The notes beneath the pieces are model-generated. The model saw only the letters and a program-made list of their open reading frames with translations, made no database searches and had not been told where the DNA came from. A DNA stretch of 64,000 nt from Candidatus Nanohaloarchaea archaeon (GTDB lineage: Archaea > Nanohalarchaeota > Nanosalinia > Nanosalinales > Nanosalinaceae): NCBI GenBank assembly GCA_014297435.1, contig JACOQA010000001.1, positions 124,001 through 188,000 on the forward strand. Direction: 5' to 3'. The position numbers and the translations under genes were made by a program. Shown in pieces: positions 1 to 7,297 of this stretch; within the stretch, counting starts at the first letter, position 1, and each line of letters begins with the position of its first letter.

Positions 1-119
1 GGGAATCAGTGAATGAAGCTTTGAAGGTGGCTGAAAGCAGGAAAGAACGTTTGAATAAGAAAGAAACTGGAACGAAATTGTTAGAAAAACTGATGCAGAA
101 CTGTATCTATAGCGTTTAG
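1..119 (+). CDS. C-terminal end of a truncated hypothetical protein
   Basis: An open frame runs from base 3 to a TAG at 117-119 and gives about 38 residues of a charged, Lys/Glu-rich helical tail (begins ESVNEALKVAESRKERL). The start lies outside the window. It ends convergently with the next minus-strand gene, overlapping by 4 nt, which is typical of the tight packing here. The tail is too short to assign to a family. Confidence 0.4.
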   Translation, partial: ESVNEALKVAESRKERLNKKETGTKLLEKLMQNCIYSV

Positions 120-946
120 TCGTCAGAACCAGCTTTGCTCTGGGTTTCGCTTTTGTCAATCTCTACCGATTCATCGAAGTAGTCTTCTTCGTAAACATCT
201 CTCAACATTTTCATCCTCGCTAAATAATCGGTTTTGAGACCGGAATCTTCCAGAAAATCGTTCAGAGAGTCGCATTTATCTCTTATCTTACTTTTCGTTA
301 CAGCGTACTCGCTTTCATGTAATTCTCCTGCTGTTGGAGCTTTCCCTGTTTCGTAAAGCCTTTCTCGTCCGATATGTTCGATTATGTCTTTACCATATTC
401 TTTCCTGTTCGGCTCGAAGCCAGCCATTATCAGGGCGTTATTCATGTGTCCAAAGTATTCTTGGTAGGTCATTCGGCATCCTAGATCGTTATCTTTTAGA
501 TATTCGCCGGTTGGTGTTCCGTTCGTTAGTTCGCCGACAGCTTTTAGGATACCCACAAGTTTCTGTCGATCCTGCCACTTACTATCCTGTTTCTCGAGTC
601 TTTCCTCGAACTTTGAAAGCATTAAAGGCGGCGCGTGTCTTTCTACAGTATATTCATTTACTTTGGCGATTCTGCTGGTTTCCAGCAAGCCAAGTTTGTC
701 CTCGTTTTCTCCCCAGAAAAGATGTTTCTGTTCTCCCTCTATTTCTACTTCTTTGAGTCTTTCAAGTGCTTCGAGCAGTTTGTCGTCTATCCCATCTTTC
801 TGTATATCGAACTTTGCGACTAATTTGGCGTACTCGTCACCGATTTGGATATTAAACTTTTCTTTCGCCACTTCCAGTAACGAGAACAGAAGATTTAATA
901 CTTTTTGGTAGTTACTCTTCGCTGTGTTCGAGGGATTCCAGTCCAT
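116..946 (-). CDS. Protein with two homing-endonuclease-associated repeats (probable DNA-binding)
   Basis: 276 aa. Residues about 127-180 and 188-240 are two copies of the helical repeat often attached to HNH/LAGLIDADG homing endonucleases. Signature elements in the first copy are the PT-x-EY turn (GTPTGEYL), then TYQEYFG and an ALIMAGFEPN end. The second copy has KAPTAGELH and a SLNDFLEDSGL end. The N-terminal 120 residues are acidic and helical, and no nuclease motif is visible. In the family the repeat behaves as a small DNA-binding module, so a DNA-binding or regulatory role is inferred. The ATG overlaps the end of the upstream AhpD-like gene by 35 nt, which suggests co-transcription. A later start cannot be excluded. 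Confidence 0.75.
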   Translation of the reverse strand: MDWNPSNTAKSNYQKVLNLLFSLLEVAKEKFNIQIGDEYAKLVAKFDIQKDGIDDKLLEALERLKEVEIEGEQKHLFWGENEDKLGLLETSRIAKVNEYTVERHAPPLMLSKFEERLEKQDSKWQDRQKLVGILKAVGELTNGTPTGEYLKDNDLGCRMTYQEYFGHMNNALIMAGFEPNRKEYGKDIIEHIGRERLYETGKAPTAGELHESEYAVTKSKIRDKCDSLNDFLEDSGLKTDYLARMKMLRDVYEEDYFDESVEIDKSETQSKAGSDD

Positions 947-1235
947 AACTCATAGTTGCGCCAGCTCTTACTTGTGCAGCTATCTGGATTGTGTGTGCGA
1001 TCTCTTCGTCTGTAGCTCCGTATTTGATAGCTTTCTGACCGTGCGTATGTACACAGTACTGGCATTGTGTGGCTGCAGCTGCTGCTAAACCTAACAGCTC
1101 TCTCGTTTTGTCGTCAAATACTGTCTCATCAGCGATTGAACTTTTCCAGTCCTTATAGTAGTCCATCATTTCTTCGGAGTTTTCTCTAAACTTCTTCGCC
1201 GCGTCCATGTGGTCCTGGTTGAATGGTGAACTCAT
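912..1235 (-). CDS. Carboxymuconolactone decarboxylase/AhpD-family protein
   Basis: 107 aa with the family's thiol motif CQYCVHTHGQKAI. Cys58, Cys61 and the following His residues match the CxxC-x-H catalytic site of AhpD-like peroxidase-associated proteins. The Ala-rich helix before the motif and the final helix (MSYGLESLEHSEE) fit the usual short form of the family. The expected role is thiol-based peroxide detoxification in the cytoplasm. The frame stays open upstream to 1355, but that part looks non-family. I chose the ATG at 1235, which gives the normal length. It is followed by, and overlaps, the repeat protein gene. Confidence 0.85.
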   Translation of the reverse strand: MSSPFNQDHMDAAKKFRENSEEMMDYYKDWKSSIADETVFDDKTRELLGLAAAAATQCQYCVHTHGQKAIKYGATDEEIAHTIQIAAQVRAGATMSYGLESLEHSEE

Positions 1236-1432
1236 TGAAGAGGTGTGCGATCTCTTAGAATAAAAAGCAGTATCGAGCTGAACATCTTCGATAGAAAATC
1301 TAATTATTCTGTCGATAAACTGGTTCAAACGGGCTGATAATCTATTGACTACCAACCAGGAATGTGGTCAGGCTTTTTGAGATTATAAGGAGATTGAGTA
1401 ACAGCTTGTCTCGGAAAAACTAAAATTCTGGC

Positions 1433-1753
1433 TTATTCGATGGATATTCTGTAGTAAGCGGGTTTATGACCTTTTGATTTTCGGTCAGATACGTTTCCGC
1501 CTAGAGACCTCCCTTGATATTTTTTCTCTGGTTTTATTATCCATTCCCATCCTGGAATATCTCCCTCTTCCCTTGCATTCTCAAGCTGCTCTCTCAGATT
1601 TCTAGAAATCTTACGAAGGTCGCCTTTGATCTCTTCGGTCTCGGAGCCCTTGAGTTCACGGGAGAAAAGCTCGACCTTCAGAACAGGTCCTGACTGCTTC
1701 CTGACATTCTTAACGCCTTCGATCGTTCTTATACTCTTGATAAGCTCTTTCAT
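1433..1753 (-). CDS. Hypothetical basic/acidic 106-aa protein
   Basis: I do not recognise this family. The ATG at 1753 gives MKELIKSIRTIEGVKNVRKQ at the N-terminus, an alpha/beta-looking segment, a long charged helix (about residues 40-62), and a Trp- and Lys-rich C-terminus. The reading frame stays open upstream to 1864, but that part lies over the tRNA gene and cannot be coding. The gene starts 23 nt after the tRNA 3' end on the same strand, so it may share a transcript with the tRNA. Confidence 0.55.
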   Translation of the reverse strand: MKELIKSIRTIEGVKNVRKQSGPVLKVELFSRELKGSETEEIKGDLRKISRNLREQLENAREEGDIPGWEWIIKPEKKYQGRSLGGNVSDRKSKGHKPAYYRISIE

Positions 1754-1775
1754 AGGAACTGCTCTTCCAAAGAAT

Positions 1776-1926
1776 TGCTCCACCCGGGATTCGAACCCGG
1801 GACCGCCGCCTAACTTAAGACTCCAGCCGAGCTGGTAATCTAGGCAACGCACAGGCTTTCTCAAGCAACTGTTTTCTGTGCGAGGTCCGTATAAGGACGG
1901 TGCTCTAACCCCTGAGCTAGTGGAGC
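1776..1926 (-). tRNA. tRNA-Ile(UAU) with a 78-nt intron
   Basis: Read on the minus strand, the acceptor arms GCTCCAC (1926-1920) and GTGGAGC (1783-1777) pair over 7 bp and A73 follows. The D arm is GCTC/GAGC, and the T arm is CCGGG-TTCGAAT-CCCGG. The mature anticodon stem CCGTC/GGCGG forms only if 1812-1889 is removed. The loop is then CT-TAT-AA, with anticodon UAU at 1893-1891. The exon/intron boundaries fit a canonical archaeal bulge-helix-bulge: CTTA pairs with TAAG between 3-nt bulges TAC and TTA, at the standard 37/38 position. No CCA is encoded. UAU-anticodon tRNA-Ile is rare in archaea, most of which read AUA with an agmatidine-modified CAU anticodon. Confidence 0.88.
1812..1889 (-). 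other. tRNA intron (bulge-helix-bulge type)
   Basis: The intron lies between tRNA positions 37 and 38. Its 5' end GGAC pairs with GTCT near its 3' end, next to the 4-bp CTTA/TAAG helix, completing the BHB substrate for the archaeal splicing endonuclease. Inside are a 7-bp hairpin (CGCACAG/CTGTGCG) and a 5-bp hairpin (CCAGC/GCTGG). No open frame or homing endonuclease is present. Confidence 0.85.
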
Positions 1927-2006
1927 TGTTTATGTAGTCGGCCGCTATCCGGCTCTCATCCTACAGAATGGCTTGAGTCCTGTAATCTAAAAAAGGCTTC
2001 CGAAAT

Positions 2007-3356
2007 TCAGGTTCTGGAATAGAACTCTTTGGCTTTGAGAGGCTCTCCGTATTCTTCGATTATCGGCTGCAGCATGAGGTGCTGCCGGAACATTTCCCAG
2101 CTTGAGTGTGCGTCTGTTGAAGCCACATATTCCAGTCCGCCGTCCTTCGAACGAGAAGCTAGCTTTCTCGTAAACATTTCCGCATCTTCAGGTGCATAGA
2201 AATTTTCGGCATCTGAGAACTCCTTTCTTAGTTTGCCTAATATTCTTCCGTTAGCTTCTAGGGTCGCATCTGTTATCTCTGCAAAGTCCAATATATCATC
2301 CATATACTCTTCTCTTACATGATCGCGGGTTGAAGGGTTTGTAAGTATTAGATCCCAATGAGAATGGATGATCGGGGTGTCGGATGATTTTTGGTTTGAG
2401 GCGTACTCATGGAAATCGTCTTCTTCGGAGTACTTTGAATAGATCCCTTCAAGCCTTTCTAGCTCATTATCCTCCAGGTGAGATGTGTTATTCATCTCAA
2501 GTATCGCTCGCATGTAATCTGCCTGGTATCTTTCTACAGCTTCCTCGAGCTCTTCGTCTTCGAGGTGACTGAGGTCAGCTTTCCTTATGTACTGCGTTTG
2601 TTTATCATGCATGTTTTCTTGGATAAAACCTTCTGGGAGATTGTGGACACTTATTACGGCATGATCTAGATCATTTTCGTTCAGGAGTTTTTCTATTCCG
2701 TTGTCAAGCCAGCTCTCATAATCCTTCTCAATGCTCATGGTGGCGGGCTTAAGAGCTTCCTTCGGTGTCTGACCCAGGGTTGCAAGGTTTTCTTCTCCGG
2801 CAGCCTTTACTATAGAGTCTCTCGACAACTGTCTGATTGTGTCGTCAGGAACCTCACTGGTAGGTTCAGGAATTCCTATTTCAAGTGCGTCTCTGTAGTA
2901 TTCCCTTATCCCTTCTAGATATCCATCAAAGTCATTGAAATGTTCTTCCAGCTCTTCGTCTATATTGTTGCTGAAAAGAGCGATTGAATCATTCAGGTTC
3001 TTTAATTGATCTTCAAGGTTAGCGACCTCTCCATTCATGGCTATTTCATAAGCTTTATTTCCGTTAGAAGTGTAGAGTATGACTGCGTCGGCGTCTTTCC
3101 TGGAGTGGTCGGCTACTCCTATCTGGATACCCATTTTTTCCGCAGTCTCAATTATTTGCTTTATATTCTCGCCGTCGGAGTAACTTGAGTGAACATGGGG
3201 GTCGAACTCCCATTTTTCTGTATCAATATATTTATCCATAAGCTCTTCGAAGCTAGGTTGCTCCTTCCCAATGCTTTCTCTGGCATCTTGGGGTGCTGCC
3301 GTGAACTTGTTCTGACCGGATTCCCCCCATCTGTTAAAGAGACCAATAAGTGCCAT
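2007..3356 (-). CDS. PHP-domain phosphoesterase-like protein
   Basis: 449 aa. The N-terminal PHP motif I is clear (FDPHVHSSYSDGE; His54 and His56), followed by motif II (GVADHSR). Late motifs include IIHSHWDLIL and the terminal STDAHSSWE, the usual metal-ligand pattern of PHP phosphoesterases. Between them lies an unusually long acidic, helical insertion of about 250 residues. It contains a short duplication (SHLEDEELE and SHLEDNELE). The expected activity is metal-dependent phosphoester hydrolysis; the substrate is unknown. The gene is transcribed divergently from psmA. A TATA-like GTATTTAATTAC on the minus strand (3370-3381) sits about 20 nt before the ATG. Confidence 0.75.
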   Translation of the reverse strand: MALIGLFNRWGESGQNKFTAAPQDARESIGKEQPSFEELMDKYIDTEKWEFDPHVHSSYSDGENIKQIIETAEKMGIQIGVADHSRKDADAVILYTSNGNKAYEIAMNGEVANLEDQLKNLNDSIALFSNNIDEELEEHFNDFDGYLEGIREYYRDALEIGIPEPTSEVPDDTIRQLSRDSIVKAAGEENLATLGQTPKEALKPATMSIEKDYESWLDNGIEKLLNENDLDHAVISVHNLPEGFIQENMHDKQTQYIRKADLSHLEDEELEEAVERYQADYMRAILEMNNTSHLEDNELERLEGIYSKYSEEDDFHEYASNQKSSDTPIIHSHWDLILTNPSTRDHVREEYMDDILDFAEITDATLEANGRILGKLRKEFSDAENFYAPEDAEMFTRKLASRSKDGGLEYVASTDAHSSWEMFRQHLMLQPIIEEYGEPLKAKEFYSRT

Positions 3357-3369
3357 GGTACACTATTGT

Positions 3370-3381
3370 GTAATTAAATAC
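3370..3381 (-). promoter_or_regulatory. TATA-like element for the PHP gene
   Basis: On the minus strand this reads GTATTTAATTAC, centred about 20 nt upstream of the ATG at 3356. This suggests a near-leaderless transcript. The neighbouring divergent promoter for psmA lies at 3430-3438. Confidence 0.45.
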
Positions 3382-3429
3382 AATCAGATTGTTATACCTG
3401 ACTGTAACCATAAGGGGGTCCGGGACATC

Positions 3430-3438
3430 TTAATAAAT
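3430..3438 (+). promoter_or_regulatory. psmA promoter (TATA box)
   Basis: TTAATAAAT lies about 50 nt upstream of the psmA start, so transcription should begin near 3460. An AGGTGA Shine-Dalgarno site at 3471-3476 precedes the ATG by 10 nt, so this transcript probably has a short leader. Confidence 0.5.
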
Positions 3439-3486
3439 CTTCCAAGGAAACCTCAAATTGTAACTTTTCTAGGTGAATACTAAACA

Positions 3487-4200
3487 ATGCAGATGACCAA
3501 CCAGCAACAGCAACAGTATGACCGCGGGATCACGACCTTCTCGCCCGACGGAAGACTCTTCCAAGTAGAATACGCAAAAGAAGCAGTTAAAAAGGGAGCG
3601 ACAGCTCTAGGACTAGTCTACGACGACGGCGTAGTTCTAGCAGCCACAAGAACAAACTCCAGACTAAAGGTGAGAAACCCGGAGAAAGTTTTCAAAGTGG
3701 ACGACCACGTAGGCGTAGTAAACTCCGGGCTTGTAGCCGACGGAAGAAAGCTAGTCGATGAATCAAGAGATGAAGCACAGAGATATCTTGCAACATACGA
3801 TGAAAACATTCCTGCCTCAGTACTCGCAAAATTCGTCGCCGACAGATGCCAACATTTCACACAGTATGGAGGAGTAAGACCGTACGGAATCTCCACGATT
3901 ACAGGCGGAATCAAAGACGGAGAGCCAAGAGTCTACCAGACCGATCCATCAGGAACACTCAACCAGTGGAACGCAGTAGCAATTGGCAAGGGAGGGAACG
4001 AAACAACAGAGTACCTCGAAGACAACTGGGAAGAAGGACTAAGTGAAGAGGAAGCAATTGAAATGGCCTTGAAAGCACTCAAGGAAGGAGAGGAAGAGAT
4101 TGAGACAGAGAACGTAGAGATTGCGACCGTAGATCTTGAAGAACAGTACCAGAGAATTGAACCAGAAGAGCTTGAGGATAGAGATCTAGGTGTCGAATAA
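3487..4200 (+). CDS. psmA: Proteasome subunit alpha
   Basis: 237 aa. The alpha-type N-terminal signature is intact (YDRGITTFSPDGRLFQVEYA), followed by the conserved core (KGATALGL, NPEKVFKVDDHV, GGVRPYGIS). The C-terminus is an acidic tail, consistent with a halophile. Seven copies form the outer rings of the 20S proteasome and the gated entry for the Cdc48/PAN ATPases; beta subunits come from psmB at 12.5-13.1 kb. The gene heads the classic archaeal exosome/proteasome supercluster, with SBDS next. ATG at 3487 has an AGGTGA site 10 nt upstream; the internal ATG at 3493 is a close alternative. Confidence 0.97.
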   Translation: MQMTNQQQQQYDRGITTFSPDGRLFQVEYAKEAVKKGATALGLVYDDGVVLAATRTNSRLKVRNPEKVFKVDDHVGVVNSGLVADGRKLVDESRDEAQRYLATYDENIPASVLAKFVADRCQHFTQYGGVRPYGISTITGGIKDGEPRVYQTDPSGTLNQWNAVAIGKGGNETTEYLEDNWEEGLSEEEAIEMALKALKEGEEEIETENVEIATVDLEEQYQRIEPEELEDRDLGVE

Positions 4201-4203
4201 AAG

Positions 4204-4225
4204 CTTTCTCCCCCCTTTTACTTTT
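4204..4225 (+). terminator. Probable T-rich terminator after psmA
   Basis: Just after the psmA stop codon lies CTTTCTCCCCCCTTTTACTT followed by more T-rich sequence. Similar TTCTCCCC plus T-tract stretches follow rrp42 (8087-8110) and the gene ending at 13970. T-rich tracts without hairpins are the usual archaeal termination signal and the substrate region for FttA. Confidence 0.5.
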
Positions 4226-4294
4226 CGTTTTTATTTTCTTTATTCAGATCAATTACCGGAAAGAGCTTTAAGTCTACGACCTGTTAAAACGTTT

Positions 4295-4981
4295 ATGGAC
4301 ACTTCCGACGGCATAACAATTCAGTACAGGGGCGACAAAAACTTTGAGATTCTAGTAGAGCCGAGCCTTGCGAAAGAAGCAAAAATAGAGGGTAAAGACC
4401 ATGATATCCAGAGACTTCTTTTTGTACAGGAGGTCTTCGAGGACGCAGGGGACGGGAAGAGAGCCTCAGTAGAAGATTTAGATGAAGAATTTGGAACCAA
4501 ACAGGTAATGAAGTCGGCCGAAGAGATATTTGAAAAAGGCGACATGCAGCTTACAACTGATCAAAAAGCCGAGATGCGAGAGGAGAAAAGAAAACAACTC
4601 GTCGATCTGATAGCACGTAGAGGTCAGGATCCAAAAACCGGAAATCCACATCCTCCGAAAAGAGTTGAGAACGCTTTAGAAGAGGCAGGGTTCCATATCG
4701 ATGCGATGGATGATATCGAAGAAAAGTTCGAGGAAGCAATAGATCTTTTGAGACCGATAATCCCTATCTCCTTAGATGAAAAAACTGTTGCCATTAGGAT
4801 TCCTCTCGACTCTGCGGGCAAAGCCTATGATCGGATTCAGCAGGTCGCAGATGTTAAAGAGGAGGAATGGGGCAACGAATACTTCCGTTGTAAAGTTAAG
4901 ATGCCTGCAGGAGTTCTTTCCGAGATGATGAGTGAGATACAGGAGATCACGGGAGGACAGGCAGAGATGAAGGAAGTCTAA
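4295..4981 (+). CDS. sdo1: Ribosome maturation protein SBDS/Sdo1
   Basis: 228 aa with the three-domain SBDS layout. The N-terminal FYSH domain (residues about 1-90) contains VQEVFEDAGDGKRAS and EEIFEKGDMQLT. A helical middle domain follows (RGQDPKTGNPHPPKRVENALEEA), then a ferredoxin-like C-terminal domain (RPIIPISLDEKTVAIRIP). SBDS acts in release of anti-association factor IF6 from the large subunit; aIF6 itself is encoded at 55.2-55.9 kb. The frame is open further upstream, but the ATG at 4295 starts the family sequence and has a TATA-like CTTTAAG about 26 nt before it, fitting a leaderless start. It ends convergently with the pseudogene behind it. Confidence 0.95.
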   Translation: MDTSDGITIQYRGDKNFEILVEPSLAKEAKIEGKDHDIQRLLFVQEVFEDAGDGKRASVEDLDEEFGTKQVMKSAEEIFEKGDMQLTTDQKAEMREEKRKQLVDLIARRGQDPKTGNPHPPKRVENALEEAGFHIDAMDDIEEKFEEAIDLLRPIIPISLDEKTVAIRIPLDSAGKAYDRIQQVADVKEEEWGNEYFRCKVKMPAGVLSEMMSEIQEITGGQAEMKEV

Positions 4982-5710
4982 CTAAGTGACTTTCTTATCT
5001 TCTCCCACTGTGGCTCCGTAAATTCTCTAGTGGAGGACTCTAATTTTGGGTTCATAGGGTTACTGTCGTGATCATGCCCTAGGTCGGCTACATGACCAAT
5101 TTCATGTCGGAAGATTATTCCGTCACTATCGTGTGCCATTACAACAGCTCGATCAAAAAGACCGACTCCACGTAAATAATCTGACTTTTTATTGACGTCT
5201 CTGTATCCCTCTTCTTCCCATGGGGTGTAGAAAATATTGATCGCGGCATCCCGCATCATAGGTTCGTTTTTTCGCCGTATAAACCATTCGGGATATTTAG
5301 GATATTTTGAAAGCTTTTTTTACTTCCTAGAATGTTCTTTGCTGAGCTACCATGCTCTTGGTATGTTTCCGTGCTGATACGATCCTTTCTAAGACCTACA
5401 ACGGTGTTCACACTGTTTTGCTCGAATTCGGTTTCGATTTGATTAAGCGTCTCTTTATTCGGTTCTGTTCCATCTACCGCGTACACATCTACGATTAGGT
5501 TAGGTTCGCCTTCCTCGAAGGCGCTGTAACTTAAATCTTCGTAGATACGGTTCAGATGATTTCCGAACAGGTCTGATCAATAAATTTTTCTGGAACGCCG
5601 TTGTACTCAAGTTCCTCAGAAGCTCAGGTCTCCAAGTGAGGTTTCAGTCCAAATGCGCCGACTACTGCACCAATTGTTCCTAGATCCTTCAATATTTCAC
5701 GTCTTTCCAT
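4978..5710 (-). pseudogene. Decayed Tat-exported metzincin-type zinc protease
   Basis: Read on the minus strand, an ATG at 5710 begins a twin-arginine-like leader (MERREILKDLGTIGAVVGAF). A TGA interrupts it after residue 28. Coding sense resumes in another frame near 5555 (LNRIYEDLSYSAFEEG) and runs to about 5315. There a run of seven A residues shifts the frame again; one extra A would restore KYPKYPEWFIRRKNEP and read on into the catalytic domain. The last 93 residues hold the zinc site HEIGHVADLGHDHD and a Met-turn-like SNPMNP. So one nonsense codon and two frameshifts disrupt a secreted protease. The homopolymer shift could be a sequencing error; the other lesions make that unlikely for the whole gene. 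Confidence 0.75.
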
Positions 5711-5800
5711 ATTTATTCCAGTTTGAGGCTCATGACACGAATCTTATAAGCAGGAGTGGGGGAAGCTCCCCGAGTCTATTTAAGAATTGCCGGCGCCTCC

Positions 5801-5812
5801 TTTATTATAAAC
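5801..5812 (+). promoter_or_regulatory. Promoter of the rrp4 operon
   Basis: TTTATTATAAAC is a strong TATA box about 63-74 nt before the rrp4 ATG. An AGGTG motif near 5859-5863 is a Shine-Dalgarno candidate. A second TATA-like CTATTTAAG lies about 25 nt upstream. Confidence 0.55.
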
Positions 5813-5874
5813 CGCTTTTCTAGTGGAAAGAAAGAAGTTTAACTCAAATAGCTAATTTAGGTGCAATATCGAAA

Positions 5875-6564
5875 ATGTCACGTGTTAAAGAAGAAAAAGA
5901 TCTAGTAACGCCAGGAGATACGGTGTTCGAGGGCAACGAGCTCTACGCCAACTCTGGCGTCTACGAAGAAGACGATAAAATCATATCAAAATACACGGGA
6001 GTGGTCGAGTACGGCCAGAACTCTGTACGTGTCGTTCCGATGTCCGGACGTTATATGCCGGAAGAAGGGGACATCATTATTGCAGAGATCTCCCAGGTAT
6101 CATACAACAATTGGAGAGCAGATCTCAACTCAGCTTACGATGGAATGCTGAGAATCGATGTCGCAGTAGACGAATACATCGACTTAGATGAAGATGATTT
6201 GACTGACTACTTCGACGTAGGCGATGCAATCGTCGTAGAAGTTACATCTGTCTCCGAACAAAAAGATATCAATCTGTCCATGGAGGACAAGAGATGCAGG
6301 AAGCTTAATGGCGGAAGAATCATCGAAGTCTACCCTTCGAAAGTTCCGAGAGTAATCGGAAAGAAGGGAACCATGATCAAACAGATTAAGAAAAAGACAG
6401 GATGCAAGATCATCGTCGGACAGAACGGACTTGTCTGGATCGATGGCGACAACGCAAACCTGGCAGCAAGAGCAGTCAAGAAAATTGAAGAAGAGGCCCA
6501 TACCGATGGTTTAACCGACAGAATCGGCGAATGGCTTGATGAACAGCTGGAGGAAGGTGAATAA
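5875..6564 (+). CDS. rrp4: Exosome complex RNA-binding protein Rrp4
   Basis: 229 aa in the standard Rrp4 order. The N-terminal domain (VTPGDTVFEGNELYANSGVY) is followed by an S1 domain (residues about 65-135; GDIIIAEISQV through KDINLSMED). A KH domain follows with the GxxG loop (PRVIGKKGTMIKQIKKKTG), then an acidic helical tail. Rrp4 forms the cap on the Rrp41/Rrp42 ring and guides RNA to the phosphorolytic chamber. It starts the rrp4-rrp41-rrp42 operon, with one base between its stop and the rrp41 start. Confidence 0.97.
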   Translation: MSRVKEEKDLVTPGDTVFEGNELYANSGVYEEDDKIISKYTGVVEYGQNSVRVVPMSGRYMPEEGDIIIAEISQVSYNNWRADLNSAYDGMLRIDVAVDEYIDLDEDDLTDYFDVGDAIVVEVTSVSEQKDINLSMEDKRCRKLNGGRIIEVYPSKVPRVIGKKGTMIKQIKKKTGCKIIVGQNGLVWIDGDNANLAARAVKKIEEEAHTDGLTDRIGEWLDEQLEEGE

Positions 6565-6565
6565 A

Positions 6566-7297
6566 ATGCCAGAAGACGTAGAATTCTTTGACGAAGACGG
6601 ACTAAGAGTTGACGGAAGAGAAAAAGACGAACACAGAGAAACCAACATGGAAGTAGGAGTTCTGGACGAAGCGGACGGTTCCGCGATGGTTGAGACAGGT
6701 AACACGAGAGTAGTAGCTTCTGTCTTCGGACCACAGGACCTTCACCCAAAACACCTTCAGGAAAGCGATAGAGCTGTAATCAAGATGCGTTACAACATGG
6801 CTCCTTTCTCCGTAGACGACCGGATGAGGCCAGGACCAAACAGGAGAGCCAAGGAGATCGGTTTGGTAGCGAAGAAGGCTTTGATGCCCGCTGTAGAGCT
6901 TGAAGAGTTCCCGAAGGCAGGAATCGACATTTCGATGGAAGTAGTCGAGTCCGACGGAGGAACAAGAGTGACCGGGATCAACGCAGCAGCACTCGCACTT
7001 GCCGATGCAGGAATCCCTATGAAAGGTCTTGTATCCGCAACTGCCGCAGGAATCGTCGAGGATGAAGTTGTTCTCGACGTTAACGGTGTTGAGGACAAGC
7101 AAGGTAACGCCGACATCCCGATCGCACTGATCAACGGAGAGGATAAAATTTCGCTTCTCCAGATGGACGGCGATATCTCGAAAGAAACACTCGACGAAGC
7201 TCTCTCACTTGCAAAGAAGGGATGCAGAGATCTACACGAACAGCAGAGAAGTGCGATAATCGAGAAGTACGAATCAATCAGAGGTGACGTAGAATGA
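6566..7297 (+). CDS. rrp41: Exosome complex exonuclease Rrp41
   Basis: 243 aa RNase PH-type catalytic subunit. Visible family features are GLRVDGREKDEHRE, GSAMVETGNTRVVASVFGP, the NRRAKEIG segment, EVVESDGGTRVTGINAA, and the metal/active-site stretch VLDVNGVEDKQGNADIPIA with its conserved acidic residues. It performs 3'-5' phosphorolysis of RNA with Rrp42 as non-catalytic partner. The frame opens 30 nt earlier, but ATG 6566 directly follows the rrp4 stop and has GGAAGGTGA as a Shine-Dalgarno site. Its stop overlaps the rrp42 start (ATGA). Confidence 0.97.
   Translation: MPEDVEFFDEDGLRVDGREKDEHRETNMEVGVLDEADGSAMVETGNTRVVASVFGPQDLHPKHLQESDRAVIKMRYNMAPFSVDDRMRPGPNRRAKEIGLVAKKALMPAVELEEFPKAGIDISMEVVESDGGTRVTGINAAALALADAGIPMKGLVSATAAGIVEDEVVLDVNGVEDKQGNADIPIALINGEDKISLLQMDGDISKETLDEALSLAKKGCRDLHEQQRSAIIEKYESIRGDVE

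Noticed and set aside
1754-1864. Upstream extension of the 106-aa gene to a start at 1864
   Set aside because: It reads through the tRNA T arm, 3' acceptor and intron sequence, so it cannot be protein coding.
4190-4294. N-terminal extension of SBDS
   Set aside because: It covers the T-rich terminator of psmA and a TATA-like box; the family sequence starts at 4295.
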